Source: Gammaproteobacteria bacterium (GTDB lineage: Bacteria; Pseudomonadota; Gammaproteobacteria; JAKBBU01). From it: a stretch of 64,000 nucleotides of DNA. The notes beneath the pieces are model-generated. The model did not search any database. It saw nothing but the letters and a program-made list of their open reading frames with translations, and was not told where the DNA came from. The number at the start of each line of letters is the position of its first letter. The first letter of the stretch is position 1. Below, one piece after another: positions 46,337-55,204 of this stretch. The position numbers and the translations under genes are program-made. Where the stretch lies: positions 45,953 to 109,952 of the forward strand of contig JAJFKN010000030.1 of NCBI GenBank assembly GCA_021773195.1. Reading direction: 5' to 3'.

Positions 46337-47417
46337 ATTGTTCCCAACAACTATTGTCAGGCGTGAGCCAATAATCATCAGGTACGAACTTGAGTGCTGG
46401 TAAGGCATCAAAGATAGTGGATGGCTTTTTCTCAGGAAAATAATCAGCACCCTCATCATTATGCATAAAAAATAAGTTGATGGTTGATGACGATGCAGCA
46501 ATCAAACGATAATTAAATTTATTGAATAGAGAAATCCATGCCGCTATAGAAGCTGATCCGCTTCCATGAATTTTTTTATCGGCATCTAGAAATAATCCAT
46601 CTTGGCTTATATGTTCAGGTTTTAACCTGACACATGCAGTGGGGCCAAAACGCTTTTCAAATTCAACTACGACAACTCTAGGAAAAATTCCTCCAAGAAG
46701 GCTTTCCATTACATTTATATCATTACCATCAATGTCTAATATCAATAAATCAATTGGCTGTTTTTTGGTGTATTCTTTCACTAAATCAAGGGCATTGCTA
46801 CTATCAATTTTAACACTTGCGAGTACTGGGCAATAGTAATCGGATTGTCTTTTTTGATTAGAAGTCATATGATAATGCTTGGTTTGGCAAGCTTTCGCAA
46901 AAAAATACCTTTGTTTTTCAATGCTATTATCATCAAGATCGAATATACATGCATTCCAGAAATGATTAATAATTAAATTAGTGGAACAATTTTGTGGAAT
47001 GCCAATGGATGAGTCATTACAGTTACTGCCTATTTCAATAGCTAACCGGTTACCATGTCCAATAATAGTAAATATAAATAATAAAATGCCATCTTCATCA
47101 TTTTGTGAGAATACAGAAAATCCCGCTTCGAGTATAGACTCAAAAGTGATCGGTTTAGTTATTCTATCTTTGATTTGTGAAGCTAATAGTTGCTATACTA
47201 TTTGATTATTTTGCTGAAAGTCATTGCTAAAATGTGTGCTAAATGTTTCTAGAGGCTCATGGATATTGGCGTAGGTCAACAAATGTTCAATATGTCTTAA
47301 GATTGGAATTATTTCTTCTTGAGAACGATTTCCAAAGAGTTTTTTAAGAAACTTCTTTGGTTTGGCAACCATAATATTCAGATTTCCCTTTTTGATATGA
47401 GTAATATTTTTCATCAA
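46326..47417 (-). pseudogene. FkbM-type SAM methyltransferase with an in-frame amber stop
   Basis: Two frames in the same phase are separated by one TAG at 47193-47195. Reading through gives a continuous protein with the features of FkbM-like methyltransferases: F-S-Q-N-D-E-D-G-I-L-L-F-I-F, then A-I-E-I-G-S-N, F-W-N-A-C-I-F-D, D-I-D-G-N-D-I-N-V, and V-V-V-V-E-F-E-K-R-F-G-P. No other stop interrupts it. The lesion is a point change in a gene otherwise well preserved, so it is recent, or the codon is suppressed. The ATG at 47372 is an alternative start. Such enzymes methylate sugars or small molecules. Confidence 0.82.
47193..47195 (-). other. In-frame amber codon in the methyltransferase gene
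   Basis: The codon reads TAG on the minus strand and separates Q-Q-N-N-Q-I-V from Q-L-L-A-S-Q-I-K. Both sides are in the same frame, so a single substitution explains the break. Confidence 0.88.
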
Positions 47418-47424
47418 CTACATA

Positions 47425-47628
47425 CTAAATGACGACACAAACATTGTCAAACATTGTTAGATATTTAGATTCTGAAGTGTAACCCTTTCTTCCAAACATG
47501 ATTTCAGTTGGCGTAATGAATCGCCGCAATGTGAAAAGTTTCTTAACATCAAAGTCATCGTTTGTTATTTGGAAATCAGGGGGAAACGTAGCACTTGGCT
47601 GATCGCTTTTGGTAAGGTTGGCATTATC
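47425..47628 (-). pseudogene. Possible coding remnant ahead of the methyltransferase gene
   Basis: A 67-codon open stretch without a start codon at its head reads D-F-Q-I-T-N-D-D-F-D-V-K-K-L-F and F-I-T-P-T-E-I-M-F-G-R-K-G-Y. The composition looks coding, and its stop lies seven bases before the methyltransferase frame, as in an operon. I do not recognise the family. It may be the tail of a lost gene. Confidence 0.4.
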
Positions 47629-47842
47629 CTATGAATATTTCTTTGTGGGTTAGGTTGTGTGTTGTATCAACTTAAATGAACAGCAAGTAAAGAAGGTAAT
47701 GAATTTAGTTAAGTGTATATTGCGCTTGTTAGTTTAAGCCGCGCCGCCTATTACTTCCGATAATGAGCATAAATAGTGGGGTAGGGCAGCCAATAGCATA
47801 GTATATCTTGATTTAACAGTACATTACTGGCTCTGTCAAATC

Positions 47843-48420
47843 TTACCATTCACTGCTTTTATACCCCCTATACGGAGCATGATCCCAGTTTTCCAATTGA
47901 GGTCGTAATTGTCCCTGGTATAAGGTGACCTTATGGCTTTTATAATCGAATAGTACGTTGAACCTTTCAATAAACTTAAGTCCAATTAAACCAGTTTCTG
48001 AGGCTGGGCTTGGTTTGAAATTCTTTTGATTACCCCAAAGTTTTTGAATTTCTGTACCAGGTATATCTTTCAGTGTAATCCCCCAATGGTGACTTTTGGG
48101 ATAATAAAATCTTTTGAGCACACTTTTTCTGTCATGGTCATGCTACAGGTTTCGCTCCCTGTATATTTTACCTTTAAGCCTTTCAAGCCCTTTGCTGTTA
48201 ATGCAATACTTCCTTTTGAATAACCTGTGTCAAATATAACAGGCAATGTCTTTCCTTGAATGGAAATCTTTGTGGATGGAAGACCATAAGGTGAAGGGTT
48301 GCCGGTATTAAATGATAAAGGGATTGTAGTTTTAATATCCCCTATAGCGAAACAAGGCAAGAATAATATTATGAACGGTACAATAGAGTTTACTACAGGT
48401 TTCAGAATTTGAGGGAACAT
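47843..48420 (-). pseudogene. Retropepsin-like aspartic protease split at a homopolymer
   Basis: The first frame (48420 down to 48070) has a signal peptide and the aspartic-protease motif V-I-F-D-T-G-Y-S-K-G. The second frame (to 47843) holds the matching C-terminal G-L-K-F-I-E-R-F-N-V-L-F-D-Y-K. They join if one G is added to the run of five (plus-strand C at 48080-48084), which restores T-I-G-G-I-T-L-K-D-I-P. The two halves fit the bacterial gag-pol-related aspartyl protease family. Either the gene is inactivated by one base or the run was miscounted in sequencing. Confidence 0.75.
48080..48084. other. C5 homopolymer at the protease frameshift
   Basis: Five C residues on the plus strand mark the point where the two protease frames part. 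A sixth would restore one frame. Confidence 0.7.
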
Positions 48421-48550
48421 AGCTCAATTTCCATTTATGATTAAATGAGGCATATTGTGCTAAAATCAACCGCAAAGGCAAGTGCGATTAATTTTTTACC
48501 TGCATGTCTTGTACTTATGCACAAGCTTGACACTTGCCATAATTAGATCA

Positions 48551-48610
48551 GACTATAAATATATTAATGGTGAGGTCATTCTCGCAGATGGTGGTTTTTC
48601 TATAGTTTGA
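48551..48610 (+). pseudogene. 3' tail of a short-chain dehydrogenase
   Basis: Twenty codons ending in a stop read Y-I-N-G-E-V-I-L-A-D-G-G-F-S-I-V, the standard C-terminus of SDR enzymes (Y-I-x-G-x-x-x-x-x-D-G-G). Upstream sequence does not continue the family. The rest of the gene has been lost. Confidence 0.6.
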
Positions 48611-48727
48611 AAGTTATTTTTTATCAGGAGATATGGGGAATAATATAACGTTAGAAAACTTCATTTGTTGAAAAATTATTGAAGGGAAAATTAATTGATA
48701 CCTCTAAGATCCCTAAAGGTGTAAGAT

Positions 48728-49609
48728 ATGAAAGAAATATATATTGAGCTACCGGCTCGTGGTGATGTCTCAAAAACATCGATTTATTCCCGAGTTTATA
48801 GTCAAGATGGTACAAAGTTAACTGACAGGGATGTGATTATATTAATTCCTGGCGGACCTGGTAATGACTACACTATGTATGACACAGCAGAAAAATCCAT
48901 TGCTAGAGAATTCCTTAAAATGGTTAATGTTATTTTGTTTGACCCACGTGGTTGTGGTAGCAGTCAACCCTCAGCCGTGGAACACTGTTCTTTAGAACAT
49001 TATATTGATGATATAGAAGCTATCCGGCAATATTTTGATATCCCTGCTGAGAAACTTATCATTTTTGGCCAATCTTATGGCTCGATAGCAGCTTTAGGCT
49101 ATGCTATTAAATATCCTGATGCTCTTAAAAAGTTATTGATTATTAGTGCTATTGCTAGTTCAGAATTCTTGACTCAAGCGAACCAAGATCTAGAACATAT
49201 TGGTACGCCTGAGCAGAAGCACATGGCAGAGAAAATATGGAATGGTTCATTTGAATCAAAACAAGATTTAGCTGAATATTGTCAAGTCATGGGGCCACTA
49301 TATTCTTACGCTTATGTAAGGCAAGAAGGGGGTTTATTAGATATTCCATGTACCATTAGTGTTTTAAATTATGGTTGGGGGCATTTTTTAAAAAACTTTG
49401 ATTTTCGCCCTGATATGCATAAGGTCAAATGTCAGGTACTTATTTTATGGGGTAAAGATGAATGGCTGATGGGCGAAAGGCAGGTTAATGAAGTGCATCA
49501 GGGTATTCTACAAAGTAACCTCATTGTCTATGAAAAATGTGGACATATGCTTTGGTTAGATCAATGGGATAGATTTGTAAGTGACTCGCGAAAGTTTTTA
49601 AGTGCATAA
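48728..49609 (+). CDS. Alpha/beta hydrolase, proline-iminopeptidase-like
   Basis: 293 residues. It has the oxyanion region P-G-G-P-G-N-D-Y, then F-D-P-R-G-C-G-S-S-Q, the nucleophile elbow G-Q-S-Y-G-S-I-A and the final C-G-H-M-L-W-L-D with the catalytic His. These match the proline iminopeptidase subgroup, which removes N-terminal residues or cleaves small amides and esters. No signal peptide is visible. It is intact among decayed neighbours. The substrate is unknown. Confidence 0.87.
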   Translation: MKEIYIELPARGDVSKTSIYSRVYSQDGTKLTDRDVIILIPGGPGNDYTMYDTAEKSIAREFLKMVNVILFDPRGCGSSQPSAVEHCSLEHYIDDIEAIRQYFDIPAEKLIIFGQSYGSIAALGYAIKYPDALKKLLIISAIASSEFLTQANQDLEHIGTPEQKHMAEKIWNGSFESKQDLAEYCQVMGPLYSYAYVRQEGGLLDIPCTISVLNYGWGHFLKNFDFRPDMHKVKCQVLILWGKDEWLMGERQVNEVHQGILQSNLIVYEKCGHMLWLDQWDRFVSDSRKFLSA

Positions 49610-49978
49610 GCATAGTCAGTTTTTTGCTTAGCATAACGTTTCTTCATGACAAAATTCTCCTCTCTCTATAAGGTCATTTTGCCAAATTTCTCTAATTATG
49701 TCTGGTACAGTTTATTGGGAGCAGGTCATTGTTACTTCCCTTACATTTTTTTGCCTTGCTGCCCTGGGGCTGAAAATACGGAACATCTCAATACCCCCAT
49801 CTTTATCGCCAATTATACCTCAACAGGTTCAAAAAGAAAATGCTTAATTTCACTTGAGAGGTTTTAGGGGATGCTGACCTTTGTATTTGTTCGAAGGTAC
49901 TCATAAGTTAGTTTTTCCCTTAAATTCTAGAGCTGCATCTTGATTAAACTAAATGCGCTATTCTTTTGAAGTATGCAG
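49610..49978. other. Gap with no convincing gene
   Basis: A 73-codon open frame at 49646-49867 has no ribosome site and an implausible composition. No RNA gene or repeat was seen. Confidence 0.5.
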
Positions 49979-50662
49979 CTAAGTTCTAAACCTGGGTCTC
50001 TCAAATTTCTGCATGTCATTTGTTTCTGGACATCGATCAGTGGCGGTGGAATAACTTTTTAGTATGTTATTGTAAGCGAGTATCACATCAACATTGCCAT
50101 CATCTTGGTCTTTTAATTGTTGGATGATTAATCTGATGGCATTGACTGTAGATGGGCAGAGGTCTGCGTCGGGTATAAGCTTATCAGCGTAAATATGAGA
50201 ATCTGCCCCCTGTTTGATTTGACAAGCTCGATCGCGGAGATTAGAGCTGCGTTCACCTAATTGTATGCGCAAATCCCCTATTTTACGAAAGCAACGTTGA
50301 GCTAGGTTTAAGCTTGACTGTTGCTGTGCTTTATTTCCCCAAATATTGAATAGCTGACAGCAATCTTGTGTTACCACAGTGAATTCATTATCAATATGGC
50401 CTTGCAGTGTGGTTAATGGGTATTGGTAAAGCCTATCAAGCCACATATGTTGTTTATCATCCCCATCGGGCAACGCAGATCGTTGTGAAAAGCAGAATAA
50501 GATCAATTTTTGGTACTTTGCTATTTTTCGGCTGTAGTGTTGATAAAAAACTTCTTTTCGAATTGGTTGGTTTTCTCTATGACTGTTAATATATTGGCTA
50601 TCATCCCGTTGTTCTTCTAATAGTTCGATAGCACTTTGATAATTATCTATAGCACCGTCCCG
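49979..50662 (-). pseudogene. TPR-like protein gene truncated by the IS256 element
   Basis: The frame stays open from a TAG at 50663-50665, next to the IS end, down to 49979, about 227 codons, with no start codon suited to the position. The first visible residues (A-I-D-N-Y-Q-S-A-I-E-L-L-E-E-Q-R) look like a tetratricopeptide helix pair. The rest is helical and cysteine-containing, without a known motif. The 5' part is missing, and it does not reappear on the other side of the IS, so the insertion was accompanied by a deletion. Confidence 0.65.
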
Positions 50663-50669
50663 CTAGTGT

Positions 50670-51967
50670 ACCCTTCTTTCTGTAAATTTATTTGTACTTG
50701 AAAAAGACAAGCCAAAGCTTATCCTGTAGTTCGCAAAAACAAATAGGAGTAAAGACGATGGCTTGTCGAGTAGATGATAGCAGTATTAGCGGTGCTGTAA
50801 AGCTATTAGCGGATGAGGGATTTGATGGGCTGGCGGATGCTGTGACATTATTAATCAATGAGGCGATGCAAATAGAGCGTTCCCGGCACCTTGGAGCGGA
50901 TGCTTATGAGCGCACTGAAAGCCGTACTGGTTATGCGAATGGCTATAAGCCTAAGACGCTGAAAAGTCGGCTTGGTAAGCTTGAACTGTCGGTTCCTCAG
51001 GTTCGAGATGGCAGTTTTTATCCGCGGTCTTTGGAAAAGGGGTTGCGCTCGGAGCGAGCCTTGAAGCTTGCAGTAGCACAGATGTACGTGCAAGGCGTTG
51101 CGACGCGTAAGGTTAAAGCAATAACAGAGCAACTGTGCGGCTTTGAAATATCGAGCACGGATGTAAGCCGTGCAGCATCCTTGCTGGATGATTGCCTATC
51201 GGCATGGCGTGCACGGCCATTGGGGCAATATCATTACCTTTACCTTGATGCACGTTATGAGAAGGTGAGGCATCAAGGCTGCGTGATAGACAGTGCTGTG
51301 TTGGTTGCCTACGGCATTGATACAGAGGGCAAGCGAAGTATATTGGGTGTTTCGGTGTCGCTATCAGAAAGTGAAGTGCATTGGCGTGACTTTTTGAATT
51401 CGCTGACTGAGCGTGGCTTGCATGGTATAAGGCTGATTATCAGTGATGCCCATGCTGGCTTAAAAGCGGCAAGGCAAGCGGTTTTTCCTAGTGTGCCATG
51501 GCAGCGTTGCCAATTTCATTTGCAGCAGAATGCGCAAGCCTATGTATCAAAGCGTCGTTATAAAAAGCAGGTTGCCAGCGACATCAGAGCCATATTACAG
51601 GCTCCCAGCATGGATGAAGGAAAGAGATTACTATCAATGGCCGTTGATAAACACCAAGCTGAATGCCCTGAACTGGCCAACTGGATGGACACAAACATTC
51701 CTGAGAGCCTAACTGTCATGCAATTTCCTGAATCTCACAGGCGACGGCTACGCACATCAAACTTAGCTGAGAGGATTAACAAAGAAATTAAGCGAAGAAC
51801 GCGTGTGGTTGGGATATTCCCAAACACAGAGTCTTGCTTGAGGCTGGTTACTGCGGTGACCATGGAGATTGATGAGGAGTGGCAGCAAGGCTACACCTAT
51901 CTTTCAATGAATGATTAACTTGAACGGGGAACTCAGTGATGATTTTTGGTTTTTACAGAACAGAGGT
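50670..51967 (+). mobile_element. IS256-family insertion sequence
   Basis: One transposase gene is flanked by imperfect terminal inverted repeats: left end about 50670-50686 (…TTTCTGTAAA) and right end 51952-51967 (TTTACAGAA…), which share TTCTGTAAA exactly. Outer limits are approximate. No clear target duplication is visible, and the genes on the two sides are unrelated and both truncated, so the element probably caused or took part in a deletion. Confidence 0.82.
50758..51918 (+). CDS. IS256-family (mutator-type) transposase
   Basis: 386 residues from the ATG at 50758, which has AGGAG eight bases upstream. The DDE acids lie in L-Y-L-D-A-R-Y-E-K-V, L-I-I-S-D-A-H-A-G-L and S-N-L-A-E-R-I-N-K-E-I-K-R-R-T. 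The signature end R-V-V-G-I-F-P-N is present, as in the whole family. It is full length with no stops, so it may still be active. Confidence 0.95.
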   Translation: MACRVDDSSISGAVKLLADEGFDGLADAVTLLINEAMQIERSRHLGADAYERTESRTGYANGYKPKTLKSRLGKLELSVPQVRDGSFYPRSLEKGLRSERALKLAVAQMYVQGVATRKVKAITEQLCGFEISSTDVSRAASLLDDCLSAWRARPLGQYHYLYLDARYEKVRHQGCVIDSAVLVAYGIDTEGKRSILGVSVSLSESEVHWRDFLNSLTERGLHGIRLIISDAHAGLKAARQAVFPSVPWQRCQFHLQQNAQAYVSKRRYKKQVASDIRAILQAPSMDEGKRLLSMAVDKHQAECPELANWMDTNIPESLTVMQFPESHRRRLRTSNLAERINKEIKRRTRVVGIFPNTESCLRLVTAVTMEIDEEWQQGYTYLSMND

Positions 51968-51992
51968 TGCTTAGTCGTCAGTTCGCGAAACC

Positions 51993-52196
51993 TTGCATAT
52001 GTCACGCAGTGAGTTTTCCTCGCACTTTGGATTTAATCTAAGAACCATTGAAAAGTGGGAGCAAGGTGTTAGGCAGCCTGATGGATCCGCAAGAGCTTAT
52101 TTGACAGTCATCTCAAAAAATCCCAAGCCCGTAGAGCACACTAAAACAACAAGTGCTAGTAATCAGAGATCATTGGGGTCGGCGTATTACGCTTGA
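51993..52196 (+). pseudogene. C-terminal part of a NadS/HigA-like antitoxin
   Basis: Residues M-S-R-S-E-F-S-S-H-F-G-F and I-E-K-W-E-Q-G-V-R-Q-P form the helix-turn-helix of NadS-type antitoxins, followed by A-Y-L-T-V-I-S-K-N-P. Family members have about 50 residues before this point. Here the frame is closed by a TAG close to the IS end, so the N-terminus was removed. The toxin remnant next to it belongs to a different toxin family. Confidence 0.65.
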
Positions 52197-52263
52197 TGAT
52201 AGGCTAGTTTATAAAGTTGATGACAAGAACGAGTGCATTGCTCAATGTCGTTACCATTATTGA
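52141..52263 (+). pseudogene. C-terminal remnant of a YoeB toxin
   Basis: In another frame overlapping the antitoxin remnant, residues W-G-R-R-I-T-L-D-D-R-L-V-Y-K-V and the closing A-Q-C-R-Y-H-Y match the end of YoeB (W-S-R-R-I-T-x-x-H-R-L-V-Y, C-R-Y-H-Y). The N-terminal half of the toxin is absent and there is no start codon. It is a dead fragment of a toxin-antitoxin module. Confidence 0.75.
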
Positions 52264-52344
52264 TCTATGCTTTCTAAGTTGAATACAGATGATAAATACC
52301 CCAAAGGTAAAAAATTCTTATCAAGTAGCAGCTATTACAGCTAG

Positions 52345-53484
52345 TTATAATCTTGCTGCAAGACTCCCAGCAAAAGGGCGAGGTGGTTCACTTTGCTGAT
52401 TTCGTTTTTCAACGGAATTATAATCTTTGAAATATCCAGCACCCACCGCCTCAACAGAATTTGAAAATGAACTAATCGAATGCTCATCATTTTCTGATAA
52501 TGAGTCGTTGGCCATTTCATCTAATCTTTTACTATCATCCATGTAGTAAAACCGAAGGGGAGAAGAAGAGGGCTCTTTGTTTTTATCGAATAACCTTAAT
52601 CTACCAGTACCTAATGCATCTGGCTCTATATCGCCGGATGCATTACCAACGAGGAAATCTCGTGTCTTTACATGCACCAATGTAACATCTAATTGTACGT
52701 GAAATTTGTTGGTAGTCGTTATGTGTCCACTCAAATCTAATATTGCCAGGTAAAGATAATGCTTGGGTAGGGCGGTTACAATATGCCGTTTCGAGATCCA
52801 ACCATCTGTTATCACAAGCTGCATTTTAACAGATTCTACAAAAAAAGTAATCAATGCGAAATTAGTGTTTTTAGCAGCGCTGGCAAGCTTTCTAGCCGAT
52901 AAAATATCTTCCTCATATAATTCGCTGGCTGTTCCAACCCTGTCGTGATCTATCCCCCTTACTTTAGGCCACATAACTATTGAACCTGGTGGTTCTGCAA
53001 AAGCAGAAAAGTGATAATGCATGATTGAATAAAAATCGTAGTCCGTTGGCCTTTTCTTATCGTCGCTCTTTTTCTCAAAACGCTCTAATTTCTTTTTCTT
53101 TATTTTGTCCCTGAATATTTCAACTTTTTCATCACGATCAGCACGCTGATGCTCGTGGTAAAAGCCTAATGCATGGCCTATTTCATGGAGTATAATAGGC
53201 AAGCCGGCACCAGCAGAAAGTCTAATTATCTGTTTGCCACCTACGCGCCCAATGTTAGAGTTACCACCAACGCCGCCATCTAAATTGACGTTGGTTTCAA
53301 AACAAATATAGTCAGGCGTAGTTCCATTCCATCTAATGAATCGAAATCCGGCATTAGCTTTATTCCATTTTTTTATGGCTTCATCCACTCGTGCCTTGTT
53401 TTGCGTGACCCTAATCACATATGGGATAACTGCCTTTGGCCAAAGTTGGTAAGTATGTTTATCATAATTGATTAGATGGCCCAT
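52345..53484 (-). CDS. Astacin-like zinc metalloprotease (LegP-like)
   Basis: 379 residues with AAGGAG before the ATG. The zinc site is complete: H-E-I-G-H-A-L-G-F-Y-H-E (His100, Glu101, His104, His110), with the Met-turn S-I-M-H-Y (Met155, Tyr157). There is no signal peptide or propeptide, unlike secreted astacins. The C-terminal 180 residues are not recognised and could be a targeting domain. The Legionella protein LegP is an astacin delivered by Dot/Icm, so this is a good effector candidate given dotA at 31 kb; delivery is inference. It is a single gene in a region of remnants. Confidence 0.85.
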   Translation of the reverse strand: MGHLINYDKHTYQLWPKAVIPYVIRVTQNKARVDEAIKKWNKANAGFRFIRWNGTTPDYICFETNVNLDGGVGGNSNIGRVGGKQIIRLSAGAGLPIILHEIGHALGFYHEHQRADRDEKVEIFRDKIKKKKLERFEKKSDDKKRPTDYDFYSIMHYHFSAFAEPPGSIVMWPKVRGIDHDRVGTASELYEEDILSARKLASAAKNTNFALITFFVESVKMQLVITDGWISKRHIVTALPKHYLYLAILDLSGHITTTNKFHVQLDVTLVHVKTRDFLVGNASGDIEPDALGTGRLRLFDKNKEPSSSPLRFYYMDDSKRLDEMANDSLSENDEHSISSFSNSVEAVGAGYFKDYNSVEKRNQQSEPPRPFAGSLAARL

Positions 53485-53903
53485 GCTTTGCTCCTTTTCA
53501 TTTATTTATCTGCCATGTTATATCAAGAATATGGCAATGATAGGCCTGTTGATTCTATTAAAGCTCATGGTAATTAACTTAACGCCTACTTTCAAGTAGT
53601 TTTTATGGTGAGAGGCATTTCCAATAACATATAAGACGAAGTGCCACTAGAAGTGTTCCATGTCAAAATTCTTCTTTTATTGGGTTGGCTTCCATGAATA
53701 CATGGAGTACAGAAAGCATTAGGTGCACGCCTTGCTTGATAATGCTAGAAAAAAGGATCTTTCATGTTTAGAAGTAATATTTCTTTGGCTCAAAATAAAA
53801 CGTTAACGTGAGTAATGTAAAGTTCTTTCTGTATACATTTAACCGAACAAACGTTATAGTAAATATGCGAATATACAATTAACGTTTAACAAGGAGAATG
53901 AAC
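53485..53903. other. AT-rich gap with no gene
   Basis: It should hold divergent promoters for the astacin gene and the glycine-rich membrane protein. I see no repeat, RNA gene or usable open frame. Confidence 0.5.
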
Positions 53904-54257
53904 ATGGCTGAAACAACCACAAGAGCCGTTCTTACTGGCTTTGGGGCTACACTCACAACGTTGGTAATTATGGGGGGGCCAGGAATCCTCACTGGCGGCG
54001 CCTCAATCGCCGTAGGTGCAGTTGCTGCTGGGGTTTTTTACTTAGCTGATGGCGCTGCTGAAAGTGCTAGACGCGGTGATGAAATGTGCTCAGGCGGCAT
54101 GATGACCGGCGTTGGCGCGGGATTGTTGGCTGCTGGCTATGCCGGACTCACGGTTTTCTCTGAAAAAGTCCCAGTTTTAGCTGCTGCAGCAACAGCAGGT
54201 GTTGGGCTCGGCGTAACAGTGAGCGGTGTTCGTCGAATGGGCGGCTATACCAGCTGA
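53904..54257 (+). CDS. Small glycine/alanine-rich membrane protein
   Basis: 117 residues from the ATG at 53904 (AAGGAG, seven bases), preferred over an ATG two codons earlier. Three hydrophobic, glycine-rich segments (A-T-L-T-T-L-V-I-M-G-G-P-G, S-I-A-V-G-A-V-A-A-G-V-F-Y, V-G-A-G-L-L-A-A-G-Y-A-G) are separated by a short charged loop. The pattern recalls small membrane-disturbing peptides or phage/bacteriocin-like proteins but matches nothing I know. A degraded second copy of its 5' end lies about 120 bases downstream. Confidence 0.6.
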   Translation: MAETTTRAVLTGFGATLTTLVIMGGPGILTGGASIAVGAVAAGVFYLADGAAESARRGDEMCSGGMMTGVGAGLLAAGYAGLTVFSEKVPVLAAAATAGVGLGVTVSGVRRMGGYTS

Positions 54258-54373
54258 CCAAATTGCTCAAACTACCTCATGCGCTGCTGCAGTGTGCCAC
54301 TGTTGCGGCGCATGAGGTCATCTAGACGCTCATAATGAGTCCGCGGATATACTATTGCCGTTTAGCGAGAGGG

Positions 54374-54463
54374 ATGGACATCACCGAAATAACCACAAGA
54401 GCTGTACTTGTTGGCTTTTGGATTGTCGTTAGTGGCTCCCGTGAAACGCTCAACAGTATTTAA
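54374..54463 (+). pseudogene. Degenerate copy of the glycine-rich membrane protein gene
   Basis: 29 codons starting M-D-I-T-E-I-T-T-R-A-V-L-V-G-F copy the first residues of the upstream gene (E-T-T-T-R-A-V-L-T-G-F), then diverge and stop. It is a broken tandem duplicate. Confidence 0.65.
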
Positions 54464-54726
54464 GAAAATGGTTCTGCCACAACTTAACGTAATTAACTTA
54501 AGACCTACTAATTTTGTTAGGTCTTAGGCGGCATTGATTCCTGGTTTATTAAATTCTTGGATTTTACATACAATAATGCGACGATGTTCAGAGCGTATTT
54601 TATTTTTCGCCCGAAACATTGGGGTATTTCTTCAAACGCAGTGCAGAAAGTTAGGGCTCGGAATATATTCTTAAAACTTTTTTTTGGGTTTAACCAAACC
54701 TCGCAAAGAAGCGGGGTGAATCTGAA

Positions 54727-54891
54727 CTAAAGGTTTGCTAAATACGTTGCATAACGAAGGACGAGGTCATGCTTTTCTTTTTTACAAAGTGCGTTATATT
54801 CATCCTTTGGTGTAACGCGACGAAGTCGACGTAGCAACGCTTCTTTTGGTTGTTTATCCATAGAGCGATAATAAAATTGCACGGGGTCCAT
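54727..54891 (-). CDS. Possible 54-residue basic protein
   Basis: The frame reads M-D-P-V-Q-F-Y-Y-R-S-M-D-K and ends in L-V-L-R-Y-A-T-Y-L-A-N-L, helical and highly charged (many Lys and Arg). The composition looks coding, but I see no strong ribosome site and no family. It may be a small regulator or a remnant. Confidence 0.35.
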   Translation of the reverse strand: MDPVQFYYRSMDKQPKEALLRRLRRVTPKDEYNALCKKEKHDLVLRYATYLANL

Positions 54892-55204
54892 TATTTTTAT
54901 GATTCACTTATTCAAACATTTCACATAGGGTTCGATGGGCCGACTTTGCAGCCGACACCATCGAAGGAAGAACAGACACCTCACAAGTCGGGGACAGTTG
55001 AGCGCCGCTACAGCCCACCTTGAGTTGCCCTAGAAAGCACTTTAAATAAGTTTCTTTCATAGGCGGCATTTTGCCTAGCGAAAGGCCGGAAGTCAATATT
55101 ACCATACAATAAATGCATGCATATATTCACCGCAACATGTTGACTAACCGGCCGACCGATAATAGTATGGGGCTCAACCCTCTCCCTAACTGTAAGGATG
55201 ATTC
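54892..55204. other. Gap upstream of the three-gene operon
   Basis: A 65-codon minus-strand frame at 54908-55105 is cysteine-rich, with no ribosome site and no likely product. The right part must contain the promoter of the operon that starts at 55205. Confidence 0.45.

Noticed and set aside
49646..49867. 73-codon open frame after the alpha/beta hydrolase gene
   Set aside because: No ribosome site, odd composition (many Cys, Tyr and Phe without pattern) and no family; probably chance.
54908..55105. 65-codon minus-strand frame upstream of the three-gene operon
   Set aside because: No ribosome site and no recognisable protein; kept only as part of the gap description.
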